Assembly: GCA_023413135.1 (NCBI GenBank)
Contig: JAEZQK010000030.1
Coordinates: 15,423 to 79,422 of the forward strand
Direction: 5' to 3'
From: Bacillota bacterium
GTDB lineage: Bacteria; Bacillota; Clostridia; Christensenellales; Aristaeellaceae
Length of the DNA stretch: 64,000 nucleotides
A model generated the notes under the pieces. It had not been told where the DNA came from. It did no database searches and was given only the letters and a program-made list of their open reading frames with translations. Shown here piece after piece: positions 26,126 through 34,732 of the stretch (position 1 is the stretch's first letter; each line of letters starts with the position of its first letter). The translations under genes and the position numbers were made by a program.

Positions 26126-27105
26126 GGCTTCCCCTCCTGTTCCGCCAGGTGGCAGGCCACAAAATGGCCCGTCCCCAGCTCCCTGAGCGGCGGTTTTTCG
26201 TTTTTGCAGACTTCCTGCGCCTTCCAGCACCGGGTCCTGAAGGGACAGCCCTCCGGCAGATGGATGGGACTGGGCAGGTCGCCGCGCAGCAGGATGCGGT
26301 GCCTTGGCGCCGTGGGGTCCGGGACGGGGATGGCGCTCATCAGAGCCAGGGAGTAGGGATGCAGCGTGTGATCGAACAGCTCTTTTTTGGGTGCCAGCTC
26401 GATGATGCTGCCCAGGTACATCACGGCGATCCGGTCGGATACGTGGCGGATCACACTCATATCGTGGGAAATGAACAGATAGGTGAGCTGCAATTCCTGC
26501 TGCAGCCTTTTGAACAGGTTGAGGATCTGGGCCTGGATGGACACATCCAGCGAGGAAACCGGCTCATCGCACAAAAGCAACTCAGGGCGCAATGCCAAGG
26601 CCCTGGCGATGCCGATGCGCTGGCGCTGCCCGCCGGAAAATTCGTGGGGATATTTGTCCAGCGCATCCTTGGGGATGCCCACCTTTTCCAGAATGGGGGC
26701 GATAGCCTCCAGACGCCGGACCGCGCTCATGGATTCGTGCACCCGCAACGGTTCCTGAATGATCCGGCGGATGTTCATGCGCGGATCGATGGAGGCGTAC
26801 GGATCCTGGAATACCATTTGCATGTTCCTTCGCAGCGACGCGGGCATCCGGGTGGAAACCTCCTCTCCACGGAAGCGGATCTCACCCGAGGTTTTTTCCA
26901 CAATGCCCTGGACCAGCCGGGCCAGAGTGCTCTTGCCGCAGCCGGACTCGCCGATCACCCCCAGCGTTTCGCCCCTCTTCAGGGTGAAGCTCACCCGGTT
27001 GACAGCCTTGACCTCCCCCACCGTCCGCACCCGGATCACGCCCTTGCGGATAGGGAAAACCTTGCTAAGCTCCTTGACGGTAAGCAGGGGTGTATCATTG
27101 GCCAT
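26122..27105 (-). CDS. Oligopeptide-type ABC transporter ATPase (OppF/DppF-like)
   Basis: This 327-residue ATPase starts at the Met at 27105 (AGGAGGAG upstream). It has Walker A GESGCGKSTLARL, the signature FSGGQRQRIGIARAL, Walker B LLLCDEPVSSLD and an oligo_HPY C-terminal extension with the usual cysteine motif (CPFRTRCWKAQEVC). It energises substrate import together with the OppD-like subunit, whose coding region it overlaps by 11 bases. The protein has the normal length for OppF/DppF. Confidence 0.93.
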   Translation of the reverse strand: MANDTPLLTVKELSKVFPIRKGVIRVRTVGEVKAVNRVSFTLKRGETLGVIGESGCGKSTLARLVQGIVEKTSGEIRFRGEEVSTRMPASLRRNMQMVFQDPYASIDPRMNIRRIIQEPLRVHESMSAVRRLEAIAPILEKVGIPKDALDKYPHEFSGGQRQRIGIARALALRPELLLCDEPVSSLDVSIQAQILNLFKRLQQELQLTYLFISHDMSVIRHVSDRIAVMYLGSIIELAPKKELFDHTLHPYSLALMSAIPVPDPTAPRHRILLRGDLPSPIHLPEGCPFRTRCWKAQEVCKNEKPPLRELGTGHFVACHLAEQEGKP

Positions 27106-28117
27106 ATGCTTGCTCCTCCTCCCGCGTTTCCCCCTGCAGGGGGATTTCATTCAAGCGCCAGCAGCGGGCCATATGCGTTCCTTCTACCTGAATCAGCGGC
27201 GGCTCCTTTTGTGCGCACTCCGCCGTGCTGTATGGGCACCGTCCATAAAAGCGGCAACCCTTGACCGGAAGGGAAAAGGTGGGCACCGTTCCCCGGATGG
27301 AGTACAACTCCTCGCGGTCCTCCCTTGCGCTGGGGATGGCCGCCAGCAGCCCCTTGGTGTAGGGGTGGCGCGGTGCGGCGAACAGCTCCTTCGTATCCCC
27401 CTGCTCCACCACCACGCCGCCGTACATGACCATCATCCGCTCACAGGTCTCCGCCACCACACCCATGTTGTGGGTGATGAGGATCATGGCCATGTTCACC
27501 CGCTCCCGCAATTCCCGGATCAGATCCAGGATCTGTGCCTGGATGGTCACGTCCAAGGCAGTGGTTGGCTCATCGGCAATGATCAGGCGCGGGTTCATGG
27601 CCAGTGCCATGGCGATAAGCACCCGCTGCTGCATGCCGCCGGACAATTGGTGGGGATAATCATTTAGGCGCATCTGTGGCGAGGGGATCTTGACCATTTC
27701 CATCAAGCGGACGGCTTGATCCCGGGCTTCCCTGGGCGACAGCCTTTGGTGGGTGGTTAGCGCCTCGGTCACCTGCGTACCGATGGTGTACACCGGATTC
27801 AGGGAGGTAAGCGGGTTTTGAAAGATCATAGAAATCTCCTTGCCCCGCACGGCACAGAGTTCCTTTGGCGTCATGGCCAGCAGGTCCCGGCCGTCAAAGA
27901 GCACGCGCCCCTCCTCCACCCGGGTATAGTTTGGATCAATCAGCCCCACCAGGGAACGGACCACCGTGCTTTTGCCGCAGCCGCTCTCCCCGACGATCCC
28001 CAGAAATTCACCCTGGTCCAGGGTAAAGCTGACCCCATCCACGGCGGGAACGGTCTTGCGCTTGGAGTAGTAATACGTTTTCAGGTTTTCCACCGTCATC
28101 AGATGCGCTTGCGCCAT
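27095..28117 (-). CDS. Oligopeptide-type ABC transporter ATPase (OppD/DppD-like)
   Basis: This 340-residue ATPase starts at the Met at 28117 with AAGGAG upstream. Walker A is GESGCGKSTVVRS, the signature is LSGGMQQRVLIAMAL and Walker B is LIIADEPTTALD. The C-terminal oligo_HPY region includes CRFYGRCPYSTAEC. It forms the heterodimeric ATPase with the OppF-like protein. It lies downstream of the binding-protein gene and is separated from it by a strong intercistronic hairpin, which may lower its expression relative to the binding protein. Confidence 0.93.
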   Translation of the reverse strand: MAQAHLMTVENLKTYYYSKRKTVPAVDGVSFTLDQGEFLGIVGESGCGKSTVVRSLVGLIDPNYTRVEEGRVLFDGRDLLAMTPKELCAVRGKEISMIFQNPLTSLNPVYTIGTQVTEALTTHQRLSPREARDQAVRLMEMVKIPSPQMRLNDYPHQLSGGMQQRVLIAMALAMNPRLIIADEPTTALDVTIQAQILDLIRELRERVNMAMILITHNMGVVAETCERMMVMYGGVVVEQGDTKELFAAPRHPYTKGLLAAIPSAREDREELYSIRGTVPTFSLPVKGCRFYGRCPYSTAECAQKEPPLIQVEGTHMARCWRLNEIPLQGETREEEQAYGQ

Positions 28118-28153
28118 ATCGTGCTCCTTCCCCGGGGGAGATCCATGCAAGTA

Positions 28154-28175
28154 CCGCCGCCTTTTGGGGCGGCGG
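28154..28175. terminator. Intercistronic hairpin between binding protein and OppD genes
   Basis: An 8-bp GC stem (CCGCCGCC/GGCGGCGG) with a 6-base loop lies inside the operon. On the minus strand it lacks a U-tract, so it probably acts as a 3' stabiliser or partial attenuator for the abundant binding-protein message. On the plus strand it is followed by CATTTTTATT and would look like a terminator, but no plus-strand gene leads into it. Confidence 0.5.
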
Positions 28176-28206
28176 CATTTTTATTAAACAGGAAAGCCCC
28201 CGGTGC

Positions 28207-29745
28207 TTAGTTGCTGAACTTCAGGTTATCCGCACGGAAATTCATGCGCTGATCGGTGCTGGGTGTCCAGTCGATACCCTTGCGCACGCCGAAGAACTCG
28301 GCATTGTTGTATAGGCAAAGGCCCATACCCTGCTCATCCCAGATGGTCAGCATCTGTTTGATCAGTTCCTTGCGGGCGGCGGGGTCCGTTTCTTTTTCCA
28401 ATTTAGCGCCCACTTCCAGCCACTCAGGGGGCATGCCGTTCAGCCACGCGAAATTGGCTGGGTTGGAACCGGGGGCCCACAGCATCCATACGCCGCCAAG
28501 GATGTCGTTCATGCGGGAGGCGGTGGACCACGTACGCATGTCGGTGACTTCTTCCCACTTGAAGGTATCGCGGATGTCCACCTCGGCCTTGATGCCAATG
28601 GCACTCCACATGGCTACAATAGCCTCTGCCGCTGCGTTACCGTTGGTATAGTACCCGTTGCGCAGTGTGTATTTGATGGTCTCCCCGTTGTAGGAGGACT
28701 TGGCTAAGTATTCCTTGGCTTTCTCCACATCATAGCCGATACCCATGTAATCCTCGATGTAGCCCTGACCGTATTCCTTGAACTGATGGCCGTTGGGCAC
28801 TACGGTGCGGCCGTCCCACAGCGCCTGCGCCAGCAGATCCCGGTCCACAGACCAGGCCAGCGCCAGGCGGAAGTTCACGTCGTTCATGGGTGCGGTGTTG
28901 GCATAGAAAACCACCGTGTGTATGTTCAGCACCTCGCCGCCTGCTACACTGAGGTTTGTCTCGGCTTCCAGAGTGGGGATCATGTCGGTGGTAACCTGGG
29001 CAATCATGTCTACCTCGCCGGTGATCAGCGCGGTGGTCCGGGCAGCCGTTTCGCTATACAGCACGAATTCAATGGCCTTTGCGTTGGGCGCGTCGCCCCA
29101 GAAGCCGTCATATGCTTCCAGGGTGATCCTTTCTGGGGTGAACTCGGTTACCTTGTAAGGCCCCGTGCCGATGGGTGCAAGCTGGAAGGCTTCGTTTCCG
29201 ATCTGCGTCACATAGTCCTTGGGCACGATGTAAGCGCCCCACACCGAGGACAACCGTTGCAGAAACACCCCGTCGGGAGAATTGGTCACGAAGCGGACCG
29301 TGTAATCGTCCAGTGCAGTGACGCTTTTGAGGGTGGAAAACAGCGTACGGATGGTCCCGTCGCCATAGCCCGGGTCCAGGATGCGCTCAAAGGTGAACGC
29401 CACATCCTCGGCGGTTAAGGCTTCCCCATTTTGAAAGGTAACGCCCTGGCGCAGCGTGATGTCCCAGGTCACATCATCCACCTGCTTCCAGGCGGCGGCC
29501 AGCAAGCCCTTGACACCGTCGGCCGCCGTTTGGTCAGCTTCCAGCAGCAGGTCGAACACGTTGTAATATACGGCCATCTGGGCAATACCCACGGCGTAGC
29601 AGGGATCCATGGTGGGCAGGATGGAAGCGACACCAACCCGCAGCCGGTCCACCTTCGCGCTCTCTGCCTGCGCGCCTGTTACAAGACCGCCCGCGGCCAT
29701 CAATAGGACAAGGAAAAGGGCCAGTGCTTTTTTAAACCGCAGCAT
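28207..29745 (-). CDS. ABC transporter substrate-binding protein, family 5 (DppA/OppA-like)
   Basis: This 512-residue secreted binding protein begins with the Sec signal peptide LALFLVLLMAAGGLVTGAQA, with cleavage before ESAKVD; no lipobox cysteine follows. Family 5 landmarks are present: LRVGVASILPTMDPCY at the N-terminus, DVTWDITLRQGVTFQNGEAL with TAEDVAFTFERIL, and APIGTGPYKVTEFTPERITL. Such proteins bind peptides, nickel chelates, or other small solutes; the pocket cannot be read from sequence. It is the first gene of the operon, has GGGAGG at its start and is driven by the promoter at 29849-29878. Confidence 0.93.
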   Translation of the reverse strand: MLRFKKALALFLVLLMAAGGLVTGAQAESAKVDRLRVGVASILPTMDPCYAVGIAQMAVYYNVFDLLLEADQTAADGVKGLLAAAWKQVDDVTWDITLRQGVTFQNGEALTAEDVAFTFERILDPGYGDGTIRTLFSTLKSVTALDDYTVRFVTNSPDGVFLQRLSSVWGAYIVPKDYVTQIGNEAFQLAPIGTGPYKVTEFTPERITLEAYDGFWGDAPNAKAIEFVLYSETAARTTALITGEVDMIAQVTTDMIPTLEAETNLSVAGGEVLNIHTVVFYANTAPMNDVNFRLALAWSVDRDLLAQALWDGRTVVPNGHQFKEYGQGYIEDYMGIGYDVEKAKEYLAKSSYNGETIKYTLRNGYYTNGNAAAEAIVAMWSAIGIKAEVDIRDTFKWEEVTDMRTWSTASRMNDILGGVWMLWAPGSNPANFAWLNGMPPEWLEVGAKLEKETDPAARKELIKQMLTIWDEQGMGLCLYNNAEFFGVRKGIDWTPSTDQRMNFRADNLKFSN

Positions 29746-29848
29746 ACCGATACCTCCCGTTTCTTGTTCTGTTCTTTACCGTTGTAATGGGCTACGCTCT
29801 GTTTGTGTGATTTCGTCAAATATCGGCCAAATCCCACATGATGATGAA

Positions 29849-29878
29849 AGCATAGCACAGTTATAAAATATTTGTCAA
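29849..29878 (-). promoter_or_regulatory. Promoter of the oligopeptide-type ABC operon
   Basis: TTGACA (29873-29878), an 18-bp spacer and TATGCT (29849-29854) on the minus strand form a good sigma-A promoter, leaving a leader of roughly 100 nt. No clear operator palindrome was found in the leader. Confidence 0.7.
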
Positions 29879-29976
29879 TATACTAAACTTTATTTAATAG
29901 CATGGCATTAAAAAACCTGCCGACTTACCTGGTGCAGGAGCACGCCTTATCATCGCCATAGGCGGCAGCGAAGGGA

Positions 29977-30005
29977 CAAAAAAACCTCCCGCTTAAGGCG
30001 GGAGG
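29977..30005 (-). terminator. Terminator of the second lacI-type gene
   Basis: On the minus strand CCTCCCGC, a TTAA-centred loop and GCGGGAGG are followed by seven T residues, 25 bases after the stop codon. A weaker second hairpin with a T-run follows near 29910-29940. Confidence 0.88.
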
Positions 30006-30029
30006 GGATGTTGAACATTCCATTGGTCT

Positions 30030-31088
30030 TCAGGCTCTGGGAGCGGCAGTGGACCGGCGCGGGATCAGGCTTCCCAGCAGCTCCGTCTTGGTGATGGTGC
30101 TTAAGGGGAGCACCTGCTCCTTGCGTATTTTGGCATGGAGCAATTTAAACGCCTGGATGCCTACTTCAAACATGTGATGGTCCAACGTAGTCAGCCCCAG
30201 CAGATCGGAAGCAAAATTATTGTCAAAACCGCATACGCTGTAATCCTCAGGGACCCGGAGATTGCGTTCATACAGGGCGTCCAGCACGCCGTAGGCCAGT
30301 ACGTCGGTGATAGCCATGATGGCTGTCACCTGGGGATGCTCCGCCAGACAGGCTTGAACCATCTCATATCCGGCCTTGCGGCGGGTCATGTAGCTGCCAA
30401 GGGCCAACTCCCCCTCCGCCTGCTGGCTTTGAACGTATAATGCCGCCTCCGGCTGCTGGTCAAACACAGCTTGGACACCTTTTAGCCGTGTGGAGGTGGG
30501 GTAACCCTGCCATTCGAAGAAATCGTTGAGGAAAGCCACATGGCGGTGGCCCAGGGACAGGATATACCGGGCCATTATCATCCCCGCGGCATAGTTGTTG
30601 GTTTCGACCATGTCGGCCCGTAAAAATGTGTTATGATCACCGATCACCACCACCGGGATATCCTGTGGGATACTTTCAAGCATAGCGTAATTTTGCGGCA
30701 CATACGTAAAAATGATGCCTGCGATGTCGCTGTGGCTGAACATGAAGATCCCGGACATTTCCCGCGTGGCGCTGTGATACGTCTGAAAACACAGAGCCTC
30801 GTAGTTTTCCTGCTGGGCTGCCTGCTCAATGGCCTGGATCAGCGCAGTGTAATAATATCCCGTAATGGTGGAGGTGAAAATGGCTACCACCCGCTTTTGA
30901 AACACGCTGGAAACAGGGGCATCCTCCTTCAGATACCCCAGGCGCAGCGCCGTCGAATATACCCTGTCGACGGTTTCCCGGTTGAAGGAAACGCCACTTT
31001 TTTGATTGAGAATCATGGAAGCGGTGGACTGGGAAACCTGGGCTACCTGGGCCACCTGTTTGAGCGTGGGCCTGTGGTTCTTGACCAT
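30030..31088 (-). CDS. LacI family transcriptional regulator
   Basis: The protein has 352 residues from the Met at 31088 (GGGGGGAAGG upstream). The N-terminal helix-turn-helix reads LKQVAQVAQVSQSTASMILN, followed by a hinge and a sugar-binding-protein-like sensor domain (VVAIFTSTITGYYYTALIQA, VCGFDNNFASDLLGLTTLDH). It is monocistronic with its own promoter, whose -10 region overlaps a short palindrome that may be an autoregulatory site. It lies head to tail with the oligopeptide-type operon, so it may regulate that operon or a distant locus. No matching operator was found at the ABC promoter. Confidence 0.9.
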   Translation of the reverse strand: MVKNHRPTLKQVAQVAQVSQSTASMILNQKSGVSFNRETVDRVYSTALRLGYLKEDAPVSSVFQKRVVAIFTSTITGYYYTALIQAIEQAAQQENYEALCFQTYHSATREMSGIFMFSHSDIAGIIFTYVPQNYAMLESIPQDIPVVVIGDHNTFLRADMVETNNYAAGMIMARYILSLGHRHVAFLNDFFEWQGYPTSTRLKGVQAVFDQQPEAALYVQSQQAEGELALGSYMTRRKAGYEMVQACLAEHPQVTAIMAITDVLAYGVLDALYERNLRVPEDYSVCGFDNNFASDLLGLTTLDHHMFEVGIQAFKLLHAKIRKEQVLPLSTITKTELLGSLIPRRSTAAPRA

Positions 31089-31211
31089 GCCTTCCCCCCG
31101 ATGCCACTGCACAGCGGCTCCCGATCCCGACTGCCTCCCCCAAGATGCCGTCCGCGATGCAAAGAAACACCGGCAGGCAACCTGTTTTCATCCGGAAAGG
31201 GCGATGTTGTG

Positions 31212-31250
31212 AAATGTTTACATTTTAGCATAAGCCCCCGGGAATCGCAA
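31212..31250 (-). promoter_or_regulatory. Promoter and candidate operator of the second lacI-type gene
   Basis: TTGCGA (31245-31250), a 17-bp spacer and TAAAAT (31222-31227) are read on the minus strand. The palindrome AAATG-TTTA-CATTT (31212-31225) overlaps the -10 box and start region, suggesting autorepression. Confidence 0.5.
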
Positions 31251-31309
31251 GCAAGCGAAACGTAGGGGGCAAATTCTACGAAACGGAGACAGATTCGCCG
31301 CCTTGTGGG

Positions 31310-31338
31310 TTGCATTTTTTCTCGCCTGAACGTAGAAT
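31310..31338 (+). promoter_or_regulatory. Promoter of the XRE membrane regulator
   Basis: TTGCAT (31310-31315), a 17-bp spacer and TAGAAT (31333-31338). The sequence CGTAGAAT over the -10 box is the inverse of ATTCTACG at 31273-31280, so these may be paired binding sites for the encoded HTH protein. Confidence 0.6.
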
Positions 31339-31361
31339 CAGGAAAGACAGGAGGAAAAAAT

Positions 31362-32588
31362 GTGGAAAAGAAATCGATCGGCAGCTTTCTGGCGGCGCTG
31401 CGAAAGGCAAGCGGCCTGACCCAGGAGGATGTGGCACAGAGGCTGTTTGTATCCAATAAGACGGTCAGCAAATGGGAACGGGATGAAAGCAGCCCCGACC
31501 TTGCCCTGATCCCCGTGCTGGCGGAAATGTTTGGGGTCACCTGCGACGAAATCCTCCGTGGTGAGCGCGGAGAGAAGGAGCCGGGGTATGATGAGAAGGC
31601 CCGTACAAAAACAGAAAAGCAGGTGCAGCGCATCCTCACCCATACAGTAGGCCAGTTCAAAAGTGTATCCTGTGTTGCTGCTGCCTTGACAGTGCTGGGG
31701 CTCATGTGCCATTTTGCCGTAGCTTACACGTATTTCAAGCCCCTGGTGGCCTTTGGGCTGGGGCTTGCGTTCCTGCTTGGCAGCGTCGTTTTGGAAATAA
31801 TTCAGCTCATCCGCACCAATGCCGCGCTGCAGGATGGAGCCATGCTGGGGGAAGGCACCATTTCTTCTGCTGCTATAGTTTCTCTCCTTCACAGGATCGC
31901 CTTTGCCGTCTTTGGGCTCAACGCATGGGCGGCCATTTTTATCTGGCCCATGGTAACGGCGCAGGGGCTGGACTATGCCAACAGCGTAGTATCCTTTGAT
32001 GCCTACCTTTCCCAACTGCCGAAGCTGTTGGCGATATGCCTTGCCGCGGCAGCGCTGGCCGCATATTTTGCGCGGCGCTGGCTGGGCTTTGAGATAAACA
32101 AAAAGTCGGTTTTCGTCACGTTGAGATATAAGACCGGCATGACCCGGCGCATGGCGCGGATGCAGGGCGCTTTTTTGCTGGGGGTAGCCGCTCTTTTCCT
32201 GTTATCACCAGCAATTTTTTTACTGGCCGGCGGGTATAGTGTAGCTGCCGCTATTTTGATCCTGTCCATTCTTGTGATTGGCCTGATCGCCATCATAATG
32301 GCTTTCATTAAAGCTCTCCGCCATAGCAAAGACAGGCTGGAACGCTTAGTGATCCTACTTTTGAGCGCGCGGAATGTACTGTACGGCATTGCGGCATTTT
32401 CCGTACTCAAATATGTTGGTGCATCCGAATTGCCCATGGACCCATTACCGCGCTTTCGTTTTCCAAGTGACTACACTGTTTCTTCCGCATTTTTTCAAAT
32501 GGTTCTGATTACCATGGTATATCTGATCATCAGATATTTCCTTACAAAAAATGTAAAACACGAAAACATTGATAGGTCTGTTACCTGA
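31362..32588 (+). CDS. XRE-family HTH protein with membrane domain
   Basis: The protein has 408 residues from a GTG at 31362, which is preceded by AGGAGG; the longer frame from 31305 would contain the promoter. Residues 1-65 are an XRE helix-turn-helix (LRKASGLTQEDVAQRLFVSN, then KTVSKWERDESSPD). After a charged linker come about eight hydrophobic segments in three blocks (near residues 100-145, 175-235 and 270-390), so the DNA-binding head is tethered to the membrane. Proteins of this design are widespread in Bacillota and mostly uncharacterised; membrane-stress sensing is a common guess. It is a single-gene unit. Confidence 0.85.
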   Translation: MEKKSIGSFLAALRKASGLTQEDVAQRLFVSNKTVSKWERDESSPDLALIPVLAEMFGVTCDEILRGERGEKEPGYDEKARTKTEKQVQRILTHTVGQFKSVSCVAAALTVLGLMCHFAVAYTYFKPLVAFGLGLAFLLGSVVLEIIQLIRTNAALQDGAMLGEGTISSAAIVSLLHRIAFAVFGLNAWAAIFIWPMVTAQGLDYANSVVSFDAYLSQLPKLLAICLAAAALAAYFARRWLGFEINKKSVFVTLRYKTGMTRRMARMQGAFLLGVAALFLLSPAIFLLAGGYSVAAAILILSILVIGLIAIIMAFIKALRHSKDRLERLVILLLSARNVLYGIAAFSVLKYVGASELPMDPLPRFRFPSDYTVSSAFFQMVLITMVYLIIRYFLTKNVKHENIDRSVT

Positions 32589-32628
32589 TAAGCATGCCTT
32601 CCTCAAACCTGTCGACAGCCGGTATACA

Positions 32629-32753
32629 GCGGGCGATTGATAATCGCCCCTACGGCTGCAGAGCGTCTATTGGCTTTTCTTCCGGCTCCCATGTGCCCCG
32701 GCAGCAAAGCCAACAAAAATACGGCGTCGTAGGGGCGATTATCAATCGCCCGC
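32629..32753. repeat. Family A palindromic repeat, copy 2
   Basis: This 125-bp copy is in the same orientation as copy 1 at 8074-8198, with nearly perfect terminal inverted repeats and a related but diverged centre (CTTTTCTTCCGGCTCCCATG). It lies just downstream of the XRE membrane regulator, in the 542-bp gap before degV. Confidence 0.8.
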
Positions 32754-32910
32754 TTGTGCCGGTTCATTTCAGCATCGCTTATTATGGAACAGTCTCTGGT
32801 TATTATATGAATGAAACAAAGTATTGCTCATAGACGCATTATACCGTTCCAAATCATGATTGCTTTGATGCCTATATCCTTGGAGGAATCGGAGCAATTC
32901 ATATGCAATA

Positions 32911-32992
32911 GTAGGGCGTGGGCGGGGGGGCACCGTCCGTTTCCTGGTCTTATGGTACCAGTACAGACGGCGAACGCCCGCCCCCGCCCTAC
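32911..32992. repeat. Family D palindromic repeat
   Basis: This 82-bp GC-rich element has imperfect terminal inverted repeats beginning GTAGGGCG and ending CGCCCTAC, with inner arms CGTCCGT/AGACGG and CCTGG/CCAG. It can fold into one long hairpin and codes for nothing. The rest of the gap from 32994 to 33074 shows no feature. Confidence 0.6.
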
Positions 32993-33074
32993 ATCGTCAA
33001 CGACGTTTTCACATTCATCAAAGCATTAGTGTTTTGGATAGGAATAAAATATATATAAGTTTTCGGGGTGAGGC

Positions 33075-33112
33075 GCGGAGTGGGGAGCTTTTTCAAAAGC
33101 CCCCCTCTCCGC
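33075..33112 (-). terminator. Hairpin at the end of the fatty-acid operon
   Basis: Imperfect arms GCGGAGTGGGGAGCTTTT and AAAAGCCCCCCTCTCCGC lie 20 bases after the degV stop. The architecture and the TTTTTCAAAAG tip resemble the hairpin after gltD. No U-tract follows on the minus strand. Confidence 0.55.
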
Positions 33113-33131
33113 ATCTATAACCTATCGTTCT

Positions 33132-33956
33132 TTACCCCTCAATCCACGCCACCGACAGGCAGCCGCTGCCCAGATGGATGGCCAGCACCGGGCCCAGAAG
33201 CCGCTCCATCACGGGGATGCCCTTTAATCGAAGGCGCTGGGCCAACTGGCTTGCCATACTATCTGCCCGGCAATGCTGCACCACCACAGGCCCCTGGTAT
33301 TTTGCGACTGCGTCCTCTAAAAGGCGCAGCTGTTCCTGGCGGCCTCTGGCCATGCCATAGGCATTGACGCCACCGGAGGTGAGCTTCAATATGGGGCGGA
33401 TATTCAGGATCGTAGATACCGACAGCCGCACGAAGCCCAGCCTGCCGCTCCTGCGCAAAGGCTCCATGTCCTCCACAGAAAAGAAGGTGCGCGTTTTTTC
33501 CCGGGCCTCCTTCACCTTCGCCACCACCTCGTGAAGCGGCAGCCCCGCGTCGATCCATTCCCGGGCCTTTGTGAGCAGCAGGTACATGGCCCCGGCAGTG
33601 GTTTTGGAGTCCACCACGGCCACCTTATCGCCACCCAGCTCCTGGGCGGCCTTATGGGCGTTGGCGTAGGTTCCGCTCAGGCGCGAGGAAATGGTGATGA
33701 CGAGGGCCTGGTTGCCTTCCGCCAGAATGTCCTCCAGCGTGGATAAGAACGCGGCCAGGGAAGCCTGAGCGGTGGAATAATGGGCCACGCTGTCGGCCAC
33801 CGTGTTTAGCATGGTGGGTTCATCCTCGTCGATATAACCTTCCGAGTACAGGGTGCGCCCCTCATACGTATAATTCATGGGCACCTGCACAACCCCAAGG
33901 GATTTCGCCTCTTTTTGCGTAAAGTAAGCGGTGGAATCCGTAACCAGGACGATCAT
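33132..33956 (-). CDS. DegV family fatty-acid-binding protein
   Basis: This 274-residue DegV-fold protein starts MIVLVTDSTAYF and contains the lipid-binding residues of the family (VITISSRLSGTYANAHKAAQ, SVEDMEPLRRSGRLG, RPILKLTSGGV). DegV/FakB proteins bind a fatty acid and present it to the kinase FakA; the typical FakA-FakB system imports exogenous fatty acids. Here the gene is the last of the fatty-acid synthesis operon and overlaps accA by four bases (ATGA), which supports a role in fatty-acid handling. No fakA is present in the window. Confidence 0.9.
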   Translation of the reverse strand: MIVLVTDSTAYFTQKEAKSLGVVQVPMNYTYEGRTLYSEGYIDEDEPTMLNTVADSVAHYSTAQASLAAFLSTLEDILAEGNQALVITISSRLSGTYANAHKAAQELGGDKVAVVDSKTTAGAMYLLLTKAREWIDAGLPLHEVVAKVKEAREKTRTFFSVEDMEPLRRSGRLGFVRLSVSTILNIRPILKLTSGGVNAYGMARGRQEQLRLLEDAVAKYQGPVVVQHCRADSMASQLAQRLRLKGIPVMERLLGPVLAIHLGSGCLSVAWIEG

Positions 33957-34732
33957 AACGGCTGCCCCCCGATGCTCCTGAATTTATTGTATCGTAATGC
34001 CGCGATGGCAGGACCATCGAAGTTTTCATACTCTTTAAGCGCCATACAAAGCGCGTCTTTGATTTCTTCATACAGCGGCGCAAAGGGGGTGGGCTCCTGG
34101 AAAATGCGCTCGATCACGCCTAGGGAATAAAGGTCCTGGGCCGTCAGCTTCAGCGCCTCGCTGGCTTCCTTTGTTTTTTTGGCGTCCTTCCACAATATGC
34201 TGGCGGCGCCTTCCGGGGAGATCACGGAATAGACGGCGTTTTCCAGCATCCATACCTGGTTGGCTACCGCCAGTGCCAGCGCGCCGCCGCTGCCGCCTTC
34301 GCCGATAACGATGGCAATCACGGGCACGGTCAGGGCCATCATCTCCATCAGGTTTTCCGCAATGGCAAGGCCCTGGCCGCGTTCCTCGGCTCCAAGGCCG
34401 CAGGCGGCGCCGGACGTATCCACAAAGCAGATTACGGGGCGGCGAAACTTTTCAGCCAGCTTCATCTGCCGAAGCGCCTTGCGGTAACCTTCAGGGTTGG
34501 CTGCACCGAAATTCCTTAAAACCTTTTCCGCCGTATCGGTACCCTTTTCCAGGCCGATCACGGTGACGGGGCGATCCATCAAACGGGCAATACCTGTAAC
34601 GATTGCGCCGTCGTCGGCAAAGCGCCTGTCACCGTGCAGTTCAATAAAGCCGGTGAAAATGGACCGGATGAACTGCATGGCGGTGGGGCGGCCTTTGGCC
34701 CTGGCGGCCTGCACTTTTTCATAGGCCGGCAT
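33953..34732 (-). CDS. accA: Acetyl-CoA carboxylase carboxyltransferase subunit alpha
   Basis: This 259-residue protein of the crotonase-like fold transfers the carboxyl group from carboxybiotin to acetyl-CoA to make malonyl-CoA, the first committed step of fatty-acid synthesis. Recognisable segments are FIELHGDRRFADDGAIVTGI, RRPVICFVDTSGAACGLGAE and VIGEGGSGGALALAVANQV. It is shorter than the roughly 320-residue enteric form, as is usual for Bacillota. It overlaps accD by 14 bases and degV by four, so translation is coupled along the operon. Confidence 0.95.
   Translation of the reverse strand: MPAYEKVQAARAKGRPTAMQFIRSIFTGFIELHGDRRFADDGAIVTGIARLMDRPVTVIGLEKGTDTAEKVLRNFGAANPEGYRKALRQMKLAEKFRRPVICFVDTSGAACGLGAEERGQGLAIAENLMEMMALTVPVIAIVIGEGGSGGALALAVANQVWMLENAVYSVISPEGAASILWKDAKKTKEASEALKLTAQDLYSLGVIERIFQEPTPFAPLYEEIKDALCMALKEYENFDGPAIAALRYNKFRSIGGQPL

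Noticed and set aside
26149..27264. 371-residue plus-strand frame opposite the OppF-like ATPase.
   Set aside because: The minus strand carries full Walker and signature motifs; the plus-strand frame is a shadow.
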